Below the pieces are notes generated by a model that worked only from the letters and a program-made list of their open reading frames with translations, had not been told where the DNA came from and did no database searches. Shown one piece after another: positions 52,205-61,684 of a stretch of 64,000 bases of DNA (the stretch's first letter is position 1; the number at the start of each line of letters is the position of its first letter). Made by a program: the position numbers and the translations under genes. This DNA is from Posidonia oceanica (Eukaryota > Streptophyta > Magnoliopsida > Alismatales > Posidoniaceae), in the NCBI GenBank assembly GCA_037176725.1, contig JAZBRS010000077.1, positions 2,232,001 to 2,296,000 of the forward strand. The letters run 5' to 3'.

Positions 52205-55200
52205 GTGCTCGCAGCACGTGCTCCAGTCATCATTGATTTGACCCTGGACACCCATCACGTCCCTTACAGCTACGCCACAGAGATGTGCGCGGAAGTAACG
52301 CGATCGGGGAGGGTTTACAGGCCCCCAACACCGGCAATTAGGCCAACTCACCCTAGACCTGTTATGCCCCCACCCTCTAGCCAACCCATAGTAGGTCCAA
52401 CTCCAGACCAACTTGTAGCTAGCCAAATCCCTACCCAGCCTATAGTAACCCAGCTTCCTGCCACTACTCCCTCAGAACCTGCTAGAATCACCCCTCCAGT
52501 TGCTAGAAGGAGCCAACCTAAGGCGGACTTGACCTCCCAGCTTAAGAAGGTCAAAGCCAACATCTCCATCTGGGATTTGATCCACACCTCTGCCGAACAC
52601 CGCGAGGCTTTTCTTCGTGTGTTCCAGGCTGCCCGTGTGTCCCAGTCCATTGAGCCTTCAGCCTTGGAGAGCATGGTTGGGTTGATTGCGGAGCCCCAGG
52701 TCATCTCTTTTAGGAGTGATGAGCTACCTCCGGCGGGGATTAATCACAACCAGCCCCTATTCGTCACGGTGCAGTTCAAAAACTTTCGCATTCCCCTAAC
52801 GCTGGCTGATAATGGGTCAGGCCTTAACGTCTGCCCCTTGCGTACAGCAACCAAGCTCGGATTCAAAGCCGAGGACATCACGCCAGCCGTGAAGGGAATG
52901 ACAGCCTTTGACAACACTCACCATGACGCTCTAGGGGTCCTGATTATTCCTCTTGCTATTGGCCCGGTTGTCTTCGACATAGAGTTCTATGTCGTCGACT
53001 TGCAGCCGAACTTCAATCTTCTGCTTGGGCGCCCTTGGCTCCACAAGCATCAGGTCCTTCCTTCGACCCTCCATCGAATGATAAAGTACCGTCGCGGCGA
53101 CGATGTCATTGTCGTCATGGCGAAGAACTTTGAGAAGGAGCGGATCGAAGCAGTCTCCCCCGTGTCTTCGCAATCTATCCCGTTTGACCCCGAGACTTCT
53201 GAAGCCCTATATCGCGTTAATCGGTGCGAGCCGGTTAACTTCATTCCTGATCTTGAACACGTCAGCTCCTTGACCGTTCACAGCAACCCCTTTCGAATGG
53301 TCGAGAATGTATGTCACAGGTGGGGTTACATAAAGGGTACGCCGCTCGGGTGTCACGGCCAGGGGATCGCAGAGCCGATCGTAGCAGTGGAGCGAAGGAA
53401 ATCTGAAAGCCTCGGCTACGAGCCCAAGACCAACGAAGATCACTGCTTCCAGCTCAAGGACCATGCACCAGCCATTCCCAGAGACCTCACTAACTTTACC
53501 AGTGTAGGAACCCTGGGATCATCCGACGATCAAGACACAGTACCGACAGAGGATTGGGTGTATGTTGAGGACTACTACTCGGATGAGGAGCAGTCTGGCA
53601 CAATAGAGGCAGTCCCAACCGGCACAGCAGAAATAGTAATCAGAGTAGAGGCCACACAGTCAATCTATTCAGCTCTTCCTCTGGCAGAAACAGCAGGCAG
53701 CTCAGCAGGCCCTGTGGTAGAACTGGCAAGTTCCCACTCTTTTGCAGCCACATCAGCTTCCCAATCACAGACAGCAGCAGTGCAGGAGTCAGAAACACTC
53801 CTTCTGGCAGAACCAAGCATGCTACCAGTGGTCACAGCAACATCAGTGCCACTGTCCCTATCTCTGGAGGGGCAGTTAATCAGTTCAGTCAGCAGTGCGG
53901 CTCAGCCCGCTTCAGCAACCACATCTCTAGGAATGCAGCAGGCGCAGTCCGCTTCGCATCCTCCTGACAACCAGCAGCAGCTCTCATGGCAAGACCCCAT
54001 GGCATCAGAGGCTGCACTCTCTCAGTTACGGCCCGATACAAAAGGCCAACTGAGCACTACACTCTCCGGGCCCTTGAGCCCTCTGAAGAGCACCCTTGCT
54101 TACTCTCCAACAGTGACCCTGGCAGCATATCCATCTATAGCACCGCTGACTTGTTTGTTTGGGCCTTCTACATCAGAACTGCCATTAGCGGACGTGCCCG
54201 TGAACCAGATCATGCAGACCCCAAGGGCAGCAATCCGTCTTGCAGCCGGGCCAGTGCCGCAGGCCCCCGACGCCTACTACGTCGACTCCCCCTCGGACGA
54301 GGAAGAAGGAGTGGTGATAGAAGCCCAGGTCGATTCTTGGATGTCTGACTTAGAGCTACTCTATCAAGAACAGATCAAGTCGATAGCAGAAGACCTGGCA
54401 GAGCATCAAGCCGCAGAAAGGAAAGGAAAAGTCGTGGTTACGGACCCTCCTCTGCAAGAAGACCATGCCTCTATCATGGTCCTGGAAAAAGACTCAGCAG
54501 CACCGGACTCCCCTAGACCAGATGAGCTCATTACTCTCCGATCAGAAGGCGGGTCTAGGTGGTTTGTGCAACACATGCCTCATTTGAGCAGCATAGCAAG
54601 CGGCAATGCCCAAATCAGCCGCCAGTCCGGCATACCCTCCCCAAGCACACTGGAAGACCCGGAGGAGGAAGCATCAGCAGTGCAAGCAGCAGCAATAATA
54701 GAGCAGAAAGCAGAATCAGTAACAGAACAGTCAGCAGCATCAACAGCAGAACAATCAGCAAGGCCCTCAGCAGAATCAGCAAGGCCCTCAGTGGAATCAG
54801 TAGAGCACTCAGCAGAATTAGTCAGGCCAGAGCAAACAGCAGAAGGAGTTGCTGGGACGGAGGTCGCGCACCGAGGCTACAAGAACACTAGAGTAAGCGT
54901 GACCATCCTGAAGCGTCACCAGGGCCAAGCAGCGGAACACATGCGCTCTTTCGACATCACAAGCCCTTCTTTTGGGAAAGAGATCCTCTCGGAACTTATT
55001 GCTTATGGAGAGGAGGATGATACAGGCATGGATGAGACTGATGAATCATTGCCCGAGTTCGGCCCTATGACGATGACCCAGAAGGCCCCAACCTCCATGT
55101 TGAAGAAGAAACAGAGGTTGTCAACATCGGCACAGCTGAGGAAGTCAAAGAAGTTCGTATCAGTGCCCAGCTGTCCTCCCAGGCTCGAGCAGAGTTCATC

Positions 55201-55210
55201 GCATTCCTGA
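52205..55210 (+). CDS. pro: Aspartic protease region of gag-pro, with G-patch-like segment and long linker
   Basis: This open stretch continues the gag frame after TAA 52148. The given start is the first GTG after that stop, not a real initiator. Near the start is VTRSGRVY, typical of Tat/Ogre gag-pro. The protease active site is DNG (Asp codon 52808-52810) within LADNGSGLNVCPL; DNG in place of DTG/DSG is usual in this clade. A later LLGRPWLH motif (about 53018-53041) marks the C-terminal part of the fold. A glycine-rich segment at 53299-53430 (KGTPLG, HGQGIAEP, SLGYEP) looks like a G-patch. From about 53430 the protein is acidic and then Ser/Ala/Gln/Glu-rich, with short repeats near 54700-54850. 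The frame closes at 55208, after the pol frame has opened. Confidence 0.8.
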   Translation: MLAARAPVIIDLTLDTHHVPYSYATEMCAEVTRSGRVYRPPTPAIRPTHPRPVMPPPSSQPIVGPTPDQLVASQIPTQPIVTQLPATTPSEPARITPPVARRSQPKADLTSQLKKVKANISIWDLIHTSAEHREAFLRVFQAARVSQSIEPSALESMVGLIAEPQVISFRSDELPPAGINHNQPLFVTVQFKNFRIPLTLADNGSGLNVCPLRTATKLGFKAEDITPAVKGMTAFDNTHHDALGVLIIPLAIGPVVFDIEFYVVDLQPNFNLLLGRPWLHKHQVLPSTLHRMIKYRRGDDVIVVMAKNFEKERIEAVSPVSSQSIPFDPETSEALYRVNRCEPVNFIPDLEHVSSLTVHSNPFRMVENVCHRWGYIKGTPLGCHGQGIAEPIVAVERRKSESLGYEPKTNEDHCFQLKDHAPAIPRDLTNFTSVGTLGSSDDQDTVPTEDWVYVEDYYSDEEQSGTIEAVPTGTAEIVIRVEATQSIYSALPLAETAGSSAGPVVELASSHSFAATSASQSQTAAVQESETLLLAEPSMLPVVTATSVPLSLSLEGQLISSVSSAAQPASATTSLGMQQAQSASHPPDNQQQLSWQDPMASEAALSQLRPDTKGQLSTTLSGPLSPLKSTLAYSPTVTLAAYPSIAPLTCLFGPSTSELPLADVPVNQIMQTPRAAIRLAAGPVPQAPDAYYVDSPSDEEEGVVIEAQVDSWMSDLELLYQEQIKSIAEDLAEHQAAERKGKVVVTDPPLQEDHASIMVLEKDSAAPDSPRPDELITLRSEGGSRWFVQHMPHLSSIASGNAQISRQSGIPSPSTLEDPEEEASAVQAAAIIEQKAESVTEQSAASTAEQSARPSAESARPSVESVEHSAELVRPEQTAEGVAGTEVAHRGYKNTRVSVTILKRHQGQAAEHMRSFDITSPSFGKEILSELIAYGEEDDTGMDETDESLPEFGPMTMTQKAPTSMLKKKQRLSTSAQLRKSKKFVSVPSCPPRLEQSSSHS

Positions 55211-56103
55211 AAGAATACGCGGATGTCTTCGCCTGGAGTTACGAGGATATGGTTGGCCTTGACATAGAAGTAGTGGTGCACAATCTGCCCTTAAACCCGG
55301 ATGCCAAGCCAGTGAAGTAGAAACTAAGAAGATGGCGACCACAGTGGCTGCTCATGATCAAAGAAGAGATAATGAAGCAGCTCAAGGTCAACTTTCTGAA
55401 GGTCGTTCTTTATCCTGAATGGCTGGCGAACATTGTACTTGTGCCCAAGAAAGATGGCCGAATCCGGATCTGCATCGACTACAGGGACCTGAACAAGGCG
55501 AGTCCCAAGGACGACTTTCCATTGCCTCACATTGACGTCCTAGTCGACAATACAGCGGGCCACAAGATGCTCTCCTTCATGGACGGCTTTTCTGGATACA
55601 ATCAAATCAAAATGGCAGAAGAAGACATGGAAAAGACTTCATTCATCACCCCTTGGGGAGTCTTCTGCTACCAAGTCATGCCGTTCGGCCTGAAAAATGC
55701 TGGTGCGACCTATCAGAGGGCCATGACTGCGCTGTTCCACGACCTCATGCACCAAGAAGTAGAGGTCTACGTAGACGACATGATTGCTAAAAGCAAAGAG
55801 CCTGAAGATCATCTTACCTGTCTCAAAAAGCTCTTTGACCGTCTACGGAAGTACAAGCTGCGCCTGAATCCCAAGAAGTGCGTATTCGGGGTGTCTTCTG
55901 GCAAATTGCTCGGCTACATTGTTAGCCAAAGGGGGATTGAGGTGGACTCGTTGAAAGCACAAGCCATCGTGGACATGCCACCCCCTAGGACTGAAAAAGA
56001 AGTCAGAAGTCTGCTTGGGCGTTTACAATATATCAGCCGCTTCATTGCACAGCTTACGCCCATCTGCGAGCCCATATTCAAGCTCTTGAAGAAGAATGCG
56101 TAG
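55045..56103 (+). pseudogene. pol: pol, 5' part: reverse transcriptase
   Basis: Makes cDNA from element RNA. The pol frame opens after TGA 55042 and overlaps the gag-pro frame by about 165 bp in another phase. Conserved pre-RT motifs start at about 55090 (VVNIGT, EVRISAQL, EYADVFAWSYEDM). TAG at 55318 follows PVK, where relatives usually have Gln. The RT core then runs from about 55354: IVLVPKKDGRIRICIDYRDLNKA without its last residue, then PLPHID, SFMDGFSGYNQI, VMPFGLKNAGATYQRAM and the catalytic YVDDM at 55768-55782. The thumb ends LGRLQYISRFI. TAG at 56101-56103 separates it from the RNase H. No catalytic residue of RT is missing; only the stops break it. Confidence 0.9.
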
Positions 56104-56600
56104 ATTCACTGGAGTGAGGAATGTCAGGCTACATTTGCCAAGATCAAGCAGCTGCTGATCAAGCCTCCTGTCCTGGTCCCGCCTACACCAGGGAGACCTT
56201 TGCTTCTCTACCTTTCTACCACGCAGCATTCCATGGGCGCCGTCTTGGGCCAACATGACGAATCTGGTAGAAGGGAGCACGCCATCTATTACCTGAGCAA
56301 GAAGTTTAATGAATGCGAAGCCAAGTACAGTACACTAGAGAAGACCTGTTTGTCCCTTGTCTGGGCTGCACAGAAACTAAGGCACTACATGATGGCATAC
56401 CCAGTACAGCTCTTATGCCGGCATGATCCTATCAAGTTCCTTTTCCAAAAGCCGGCCATGGTGGGCAGATGTGCTAAGTGGCAGGTGTTATTATCTCAGT
56501 ACGACATCACCTTTGTCACACAGAAATCCATGAAGGGTCAGGCCATGGCAGACCATCTTGCTGACCTTCCTCTGCCTGAATACCAACTCCTCCAGACACA
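56104..56600 (+). pseudogene. pol: first (gypsy-type) RNase H, degenerate
   Basis: Same frame as RT, directly after TAG 56101. It shows LLLYLSTTQHSMGAVLGQ, then EHAIYYLSKKF, YSTLEKTC and the terminal MADHLAD. The position that is the first catalytic Asp in active RNases H (LYxDAS) is not Asp here. This loss is normal in Ogre-type elements, where the domain has become a linker and the second RNase H is thought to do the cutting. The GQHDESG and KPAMVGR strings are strongly Ogre-like. Confidence 0.82.
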
Positions 56601-56629
56601 GTTCCCTGATGAAGACATTCTCTTTGCAA

Positions 56630-57552
56630 TGGAGGACTCTGAGCAGAAAGATCCTGAGAAACGAGAGGAATGGCAGCTCTACTTTGATGGTGCAGTCAAC
56701 AAAAAGGGCCGAGGCGTAGGCGCAGTGCTGACCACGCCCCAGGGACAGATGATTCCCTTCGCAAGGAAGCTGACTTTCGCATGCACAAACAATGAAGCGG
56801 AGTATGAAGCATACATCCTAGGGTTGAAAGTCGCCCTCGAACATGAGGCGCAGAAGCTGCATGTGCACGGTGATGCCATGCTGGTAATTTCTCAAGTGAA
56901 CGGCGACTGGAGGACAAAAGATCCCAAGCTTGTGCCGTATCACGAACACCTGCTGAGGCTGATGGAAGAATTTGAGAGCATCCGCTTCACATACATGAAC
57001 AGAGCCAAGAACGCGTATGCAGACGCATTGGCAACTCTGGCATCCTGGCTCACCATTTCAGAAGATAGCACAGTGGATGTATCAGTCGCTCGCATCGAGC
57101 AGCCAGCATACTGCATGAGCATAGAAGAAGCGAATCCAGCAGAGGGGCAACCCTGGTATCAAGATATAAAATCTTTTCTGGAGTCTGGTAGTTTTCCTCC
57201 TGATACCACGGCAGCAGACAAGAGAACTCTGGCGCGTCTGACGTCAAAGTATGTGTTGGGGGCTGGGCAGCTGTACAGAAGGTCATATAATCAGATGCTA
57301 CTACGCTGCCTGAACAAATCGGAGGCTGACACGCTGATGCTCCAAGTGCATGCGGGGACCTGTGGCCCGCACATGAACGGCGTCCTCCTGGCCAAGAAGA
57401 TTATGCTTCAAGGATATTTCTGGCAGACCATGGAAGCCGACTGCTGCCGGTTCGTGCATAGATGCCACAACTGTCAGATTCATGGTAACTTCATCAAGGT
57501 CCCTCCACATCAGCTGCACAACATGTCTTCGCCATGGCCTTTCTCCACCTAG
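56630..57552 (+). pseudogene. pol: archaeal-type RNase H (aRNH) and integrase zinc domain
   Basis: The second RNase H degrades the RNA of the RNA/DNA hybrid. Its four acidic residues are all in place: YFDGA (Asp codon 56686-56688), NNEAEYEAY, HGDAMLVISQ and YADALATLAS. A second RNase H of this class defines the Tat clade. Next come a spacer and the integrase N-terminal zinc domain with two His (HAGTCGPH) and CHNC (about 57300-57480). The frame ends at TAG 57550-57552 after PWPFST, where Trp precedes GIDVIG in relatives, so the stop is a TGG-to-TAG change. Confidence 0.88.
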
Positions 57553-58395
57553 GGGATCGATGTCATTGGCGCCATCCACCCTGCTGCTTCAAATGGTCAT
57601 CGTTACATTCTGGTAGCGATCGATTACTTTACCAAGTGGGTGGAAGCAGCCTCTTACAGAAAAGTCACTGCTGTGGCAACAGAAAAATTTATCAGAAACA
57701 ATATCGTTGCCCGATATAGGGTCCCGCACTCAGTCATCTCTGATAATGGCACAAACTTCATTGCCAAAAGGATCGAGGAATACCTGCAGAGTCTCAAGAT
57801 CAAGCATCATCGATCCTCGCCCTATCGGCCACAGATGAACGGAGCTGTGGAGTCTGCAAACAAGAACATTGTCAAGATTCTGAAGAAAATGGCAGAAACC
57901 CACAAGGATTGGCACGACAAGCTCCCGTACGCGCTCTGGGCGTACAGGACATCAATCCGGACCTCAACGGGAGCCACCCCGTACTCTCTGGTGTACGGCA
58001 TGGAAGCGGTGTTACCTGTTGAAGTAGAGATCCCCTCTCTGCGGATCCTACGAGAAGCTGAGTTTGAAGAGGCAGAATGGGTCGAAGACCGCTGCATCCA
58101 ACTGAACTTAATGGATGAGCGCAGACTGCAAGCTATGCACAACGCTCACTGCTATCAGAAGCGGATGGCCAGGGCATTCTTGAAGAAGGTCCAGCCCAGA
58201 AACTTTCAGCCAGGGGACCTTGTCTTGCGCGCCATTCACTTGCCTGATGGTCGAGGGAAATTCCGACCCAACTGGCGTGGCCCCTTTGTGGTCAAGCAGA
58301 TCTTTTCGGAAGGCGCTGTAACTCTTGAGGATATGGACCGGGTCGAGCAGTCTGAGCCCGTCAACCTCTGCTATCTAAAGAAGTACTATCAGTAG
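57553..58395 (+). pseudogene. pol: integrase catalytic core and C-terminal domain
   Basis: Inserts the cDNA into the genome. It is in frame with the upstream pol parts. The catalytic triad is complete: Asp in AIDYFTKW (57622-57624), Asp in ISDNGTNF (57742-57744) and Glu in NGAVESANKN (57850-57852), with 35 residues between the last two. The C-terminal part carries GPFVVKQIFSEGAVTLEDM and ends LCYLKKYYQ followed by TAG at 58393. I saw no chromodomain. The core itself is uninterrupted, but it is cut from the rest of pol by TAG 57550. Confidence 0.9.
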
Positions 58396-59778
58396 CCGAA
58401 AGCGGCCCCGTTGCAGATGCCCTTCTCCCACTTGCATTCTCACCTCTTGCAACCTCTATTTCAAATCATCATCATCATCCTTTCAACTCTTGCATCCCTT
58501 CCTTTCGAATCATCATCGTCATCCTCTCAAGCATTGTACCTGGCCCGGTGATGAAAACCGGAAGTGCTTGCCTGCTCTGGAAAGAGTCACCCTACCTCAC
58601 CTAGCACTACTCAGATGTCTTAGCTAGTGAGGGAGCCACCACCAACGAGGACAGGCGAATCGCCTAATCTCGCAAGGACATACACCTTTGAGGGAGAAAA
58701 AATGTTAGGATGTGAGTCTGGAAAAAGCGAGAGTAAACACCTAGGTTTGGGCACATCCAAGGAACAGAAGACGAAGACAGAAGCCGGCCCTAGAGATAGG
58801 GGTGTGCAGTCTAACCCTGCTCCTTCTACCCATCACACAGCAGACCCAAAACCTAAATCCATTACATTTCAAACACCCTCCTTTTGCCACCAAAATGGGG
58901 ATAGCAAAAGCCTGAAAAAAAAAAGAGAAAAGCAAAACAACAAGCAAAAAAAAAAAAGAAAAGAGATAGAACAAAAACCAAAAAAAAAGGAAAAAAGCAA
59001 GCAAAAAAAAAAAAAAAAGGGAAACAACAAACAAAAAAAGAAGAAGAAAAAAATCCAGCCCAAAAAACACAGGCACCATTATCCCCCATGCTTCACTAGA
59101 GACCCCCAGCATGTCGAGCTTAAAAGAATCTACCACATCCCTTCAAGAGCGAACACTCACCCTTCTCCTGGCTAGGGATAGAGAAAGACTGCATACCTAT
59201 GAGGGAGAAATCAATCAAAAAAAGAGAGCTGAAAGAATAGGTGTAGGTCCTGAGAGTGTGGCCAGTAGCCTGTCCTCACCACACCACCACCTGTATAATG
59301 CCAACAACCCGTTCCGGAGAGCCACCGACAAGCCAAGAGTCTAGGTAGGGCCTAGTGAGTCAGGGACCACTCCCTTCCTTCGCAGCAGGCACCAAAGCAC
59401 TCCGTATGCTGAGGGCATCCAAGCATACTCATTCTATCCAAGCATACTCATTCTATCCAGGCATACTCACCTATCCAAGCATACTCATTTATCCAAGCAC
59501 GCTCATTCATCTAAGCATACTACTCATCTTCATAAGCATATCACCTGCATCATGCATACATGCATCTTCTTCTATCATCCCTTTTCCTATCAATTTCTCC
59601 CGCTCTGCAACGCGCTCAGGCCCTGAGGCAGTACTTCTCCCCAGCAGAGCGCATTGACGACACTCAAGCTGCGTTGGTCCAGATCTCCTGCCGGCCCTCG
59701 CCCCCGCATTCGCCGGACTACTGCCAATTCCCTTTGTTTATTTATGCTTAACTGCCATGTTCTGTTATCAACTGCTGA
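58396..59778 (+). other. Spacer between integrase and downstream ORF, with A-rich tract
   Basis: It begins with repeated TCATCATCATC strings (about 58466-58520). From 58913 to 59058 it is almost pure A with scattered G and C, which gives a Lys-rich spurious ORF on + and a Phe-rich one on -. GAGGGAGAAA-type purine strings occur at 58690 and 59200, which might be internal PPT-like sites. A ~19-bp minisatellite (AAGCATACTCATTCTATCC) lies at about 59425-59530. No conserved domain is seen. Confidence 0.6.
59425..59530 (+). repeat. ~19-bp minisatellite (GCATACTCATTCTATCCAA)
   Basis: Five to six imperfect copies in direct tandem, with variants CACCTATCC, TTTATCC and TTCATCT. Local slippage product in the spacer before the extra ORF. 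Confidence 0.75.
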
Positions 59779-61119
59779 ATGCATATGGAACTACTTTATC
59801 AGCCTCAGTTTCTGTTTATTGTCAAAGAATATACGCCCGCGAGATCTGACTGTTTATTGATAGCAGGTACTTTTAAGCTTCTGCAGCTATCTGCCTGTCC
59901 CTCTGCAATCAGTGTAATGGGCTTTCCTACTCTGCTAACTCCTGCACACTGCTCGGAAGCCCTGCGAGAATGGATCAGCAGGCTCACTCTACAAGACTGT
60001 GAACAACTGCGCCTGTGGGGCATACCAACCAAGCTGCTGAAGGCCGCTGATATGGAGGTCAGCCGCCACGTTCTGTGTGCCCCTGCAAGATTCTGGAAGC
60101 CGGCGCATCATGTCTTCCGTTTCAACAAAACTGAGCTGACACCTACACTGGAAGAGGTGAGTCGGATCTGCGGCTTTTCTAAGATCCTGGGGCCGCCTAT
60201 TTTCATGAGGCGCGACGGATACCTCCAGGTCCTGAGCCAGCTGACTGGGCTCCCCACTCGAACCTGCCAACAGAAATTAATCTGCACCAGCGGGCCTGAA
60301 CCTATGCTTCGCCTCGCGCACTTTGATGATATCATGAACAAGCGCGCAGAACTCGGAGATGAGTTGTGGCTCCGAGGATTTGTTATCCGTTTCCTAGGCG
60401 AGCTGATCTTTACTCATGGCCGACTAACGGTGGCCATTGAGGTTGCAGAAATTACATTAACTGTGGTGACCCAGCACATAGACCTGGCACCAGTTGTCCT
60501 GGCAGAGACCTATCGCAGGCTGGACCGCATCTCTCATCGCTGCCGCCACTTCCACGGTTGCGGAGCACTCATACAAGTCTGGCTAACCGCACACTTAGAA
60601 ATGGACCTTCTGCGCCCTCAAGTGCATGCTTTCGAAGCTTACTACAGCAGCACCCGTGCCAAGACAGAGAAGAGCGTCAAAGAAGAATACGAGAGGCTGT
60701 CAGCACTGACTGACGACGCTATAACCTGGCGTATTGTCCCCTCTGCAGCAGAGCCATTCACTGTCTTCTTCAGCACATGTGACATGCGGCTGATCATTCT
60801 TCCAGGTTTCACAGCAGGCGTAGAGTACCATCCAATCAGGGTCATGCGCCAGTTCGGCTTCCGGCAGGGCGCCTTCATTGACAGTACAGCGCCCCAGCTT
60901 CTACAGATGTACCCTCTCAGCACAACTGCCCTAACCAAGAAGCTTGCTAGTCTGATGCAGCATGGGGTCCAATCTACAGACATTGTAGTTGTGAGAGGTG
61001 TAGGATGCACCCCTGAGTATGAAGCTGAAGTCCGACAGCTCTGGCCTATCACTGAAATTCCGCTAGGCGGCCCTTTGTTTCCCGACTCCCGGCAGTCGAA
61101 GAAGGCCCGAGTTGACTAG
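59779..61119 (+). CDS. Additional ORF, DUF7745/plant-mobile-domain-like protein (446 aa)
   Basis: Intact ORF on the sense strand between integrase and 3' LTR, and the only complete gene of the element. The first ATG is 59779; a second in-frame ATG at 59917 (Met-Gly-Phe-Pro) starts the part that looks conserved. Motifs in order: RFWKPAHHVFRF, ELTPTLEEVSRICGF, ELGDELWLRGFVIRFLGEL, APVVLAETYRRLD, GCGALIQVWLTAHL, DDAITWRI and HPIRVMRQFGFRQ. This order resembles DUF7745 proteins, related to the plant mobile domain and often found in plant repeats. The end is basic (KKARVD). No signal peptide or membrane segment is evident, so it is not env-like. Extra ORFs are known in Tat elements, but Ogre ORF1 lies before gag, not after integrase. 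Function is unknown. A TAGCAG near 59861-59866 could be a splice acceptor. Confidence 0.65.
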   Translation: MHMELLYQPQFLFIVKEYTPARSDCLLIAGTFKLLQLSACPSAISVMGFPTLLTPAHCSEALREWISRLTLQDCEQLRLWGIPTKLLKAADMEVSRHVLCAPARFWKPAHHVFRFNKTELTPTLEEVSRICGFSKILGPPIFMRRDGYLQVLSQLTGLPTRTCQQKLICTSGPEPMLRLAHFDDIMNKRAELGDELWLRGFVIRFLGELIFTHGRLTVAIEVAEITLTVVTQHIDLAPVVLAETYRRLDRISHRCRHFHGCGALIQVWLTAHLEMDLLRPQVHAFEAYYSSTRAKTEKSVKEEYERLSALTDDAITWRIVPSAAEPFTVFFSTCDMRLIILPGFTAGVEYHPIRVMRQFGFRQGAFIDSTAPQLLQMYPLSTTALTKKLASLMQHGVQSTDIVVVRGVGCTPEYEAEVRQLWPITEIPLGGPLFPDSRQSKKARVD

Positions 61120-61431
61120 GCCCTTGTGCAACCATCATATGGTCTTCTTTCAGACTATGCTGTACATTTCTAGCCTGCCACAGGCATTGTACCCACCATG
61201 CTTTATCAATGAAAAACTGTTTCTGCTTTCTGCTTGCACATCAAGATTCTTTGCTGTATTGCATATCATTATCATCACCATCTTGGGCCCTCTAACCAGA
61301 CTTGCAGACATCACAACGCAGCAAAGTCCTCAGCACCCAATCTGGAGTCCGGAGCCTCTGCGGACCCACGTCGTCAAGCTACGCCATCTGGCATCCCCAG
61401 CTGGTCGCCCCCAGCTGGATCATCATCCCCT
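61120..61431 (+). other. Start of 3' UTR, no gene seen
   Basis: Mixed sequence following the stop of the extra ORF. It includes small overlapping ORFs without domains. CATCATTATCATCACC and CAGCTGG strings occur. Nothing else recognised. Confidence 0.5.
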
Positions 61432-61640
61432 GCGGGCTGGCACCCCAAACTGCTCGACAAAAGGTCCGTCAACCTGTCATCCTCCTCAGCTGATCATCCC
61501 CACCTGAGTCTCCAGCGGGCTGGCACCCCAAACTGCTCGGCGAAAGGTCCGTCAACCTGTCATCCTCCTCAGCTGATCATCCTCAGCTGAGTCCCTAGCA
61601 GGCTGGTACCCCAAACTACTCGTCTGACAAGCACGACAAT
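61432..61640 (+). repeat. 83-bp tandem repeat in 3' UTR
   Basis: The string GCGGGCTGGCACCCCAAACT starts at 61432 and 61515, and a diverged copy (GCAGGCTGGTACCCC) at 61598, each step 83 bp. Copies also share AAAGGTCCGTCAACCTGTC and TCAGCTGATCATCC. The third copy is partial. Confidence 0.85.
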
Positions 61641-61647
61641 CTTGTCA
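61625..61647 (+). other. Stem-loop TGACAAG/CTTGTCA
   Basis: A 7-bp perfect inverted repeat around CACGACAAT. It has the same layout as GATAAG/CTTATC at 61875-61894, with one base pair exchanged (C-G for T-A). Confidence 0.6.
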
Positions 61648-61684
61648 TCACCCTCTGCTTTCGATGCCAAGGACGCGTTGGCCA

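Noticed and set aside
50984..57552. Programmed amber readthrough, since four of the six internal stops are TAG
   Set aside because: TAG is the expected product of CAG or TGG deamination, TGA and TAA also occur, the stops interrupt conserved Trp/Gln positions, and no readthrough structure is apparent. Kept only as an alternative.
58627..59175. 182-codon ORF with a long Lys-rich part, and the opposite Phe-rich ORF
   Set aside because: Made by the A-rich tract at 58.91-59.06 kb. Low complexity, no conserved motif.
59779..61119. Env-like gene by position after integrase
   Set aside because: No signal peptide, no membrane span and no cleavage site. The motif order fits DUF7745/plant mobile domain better.
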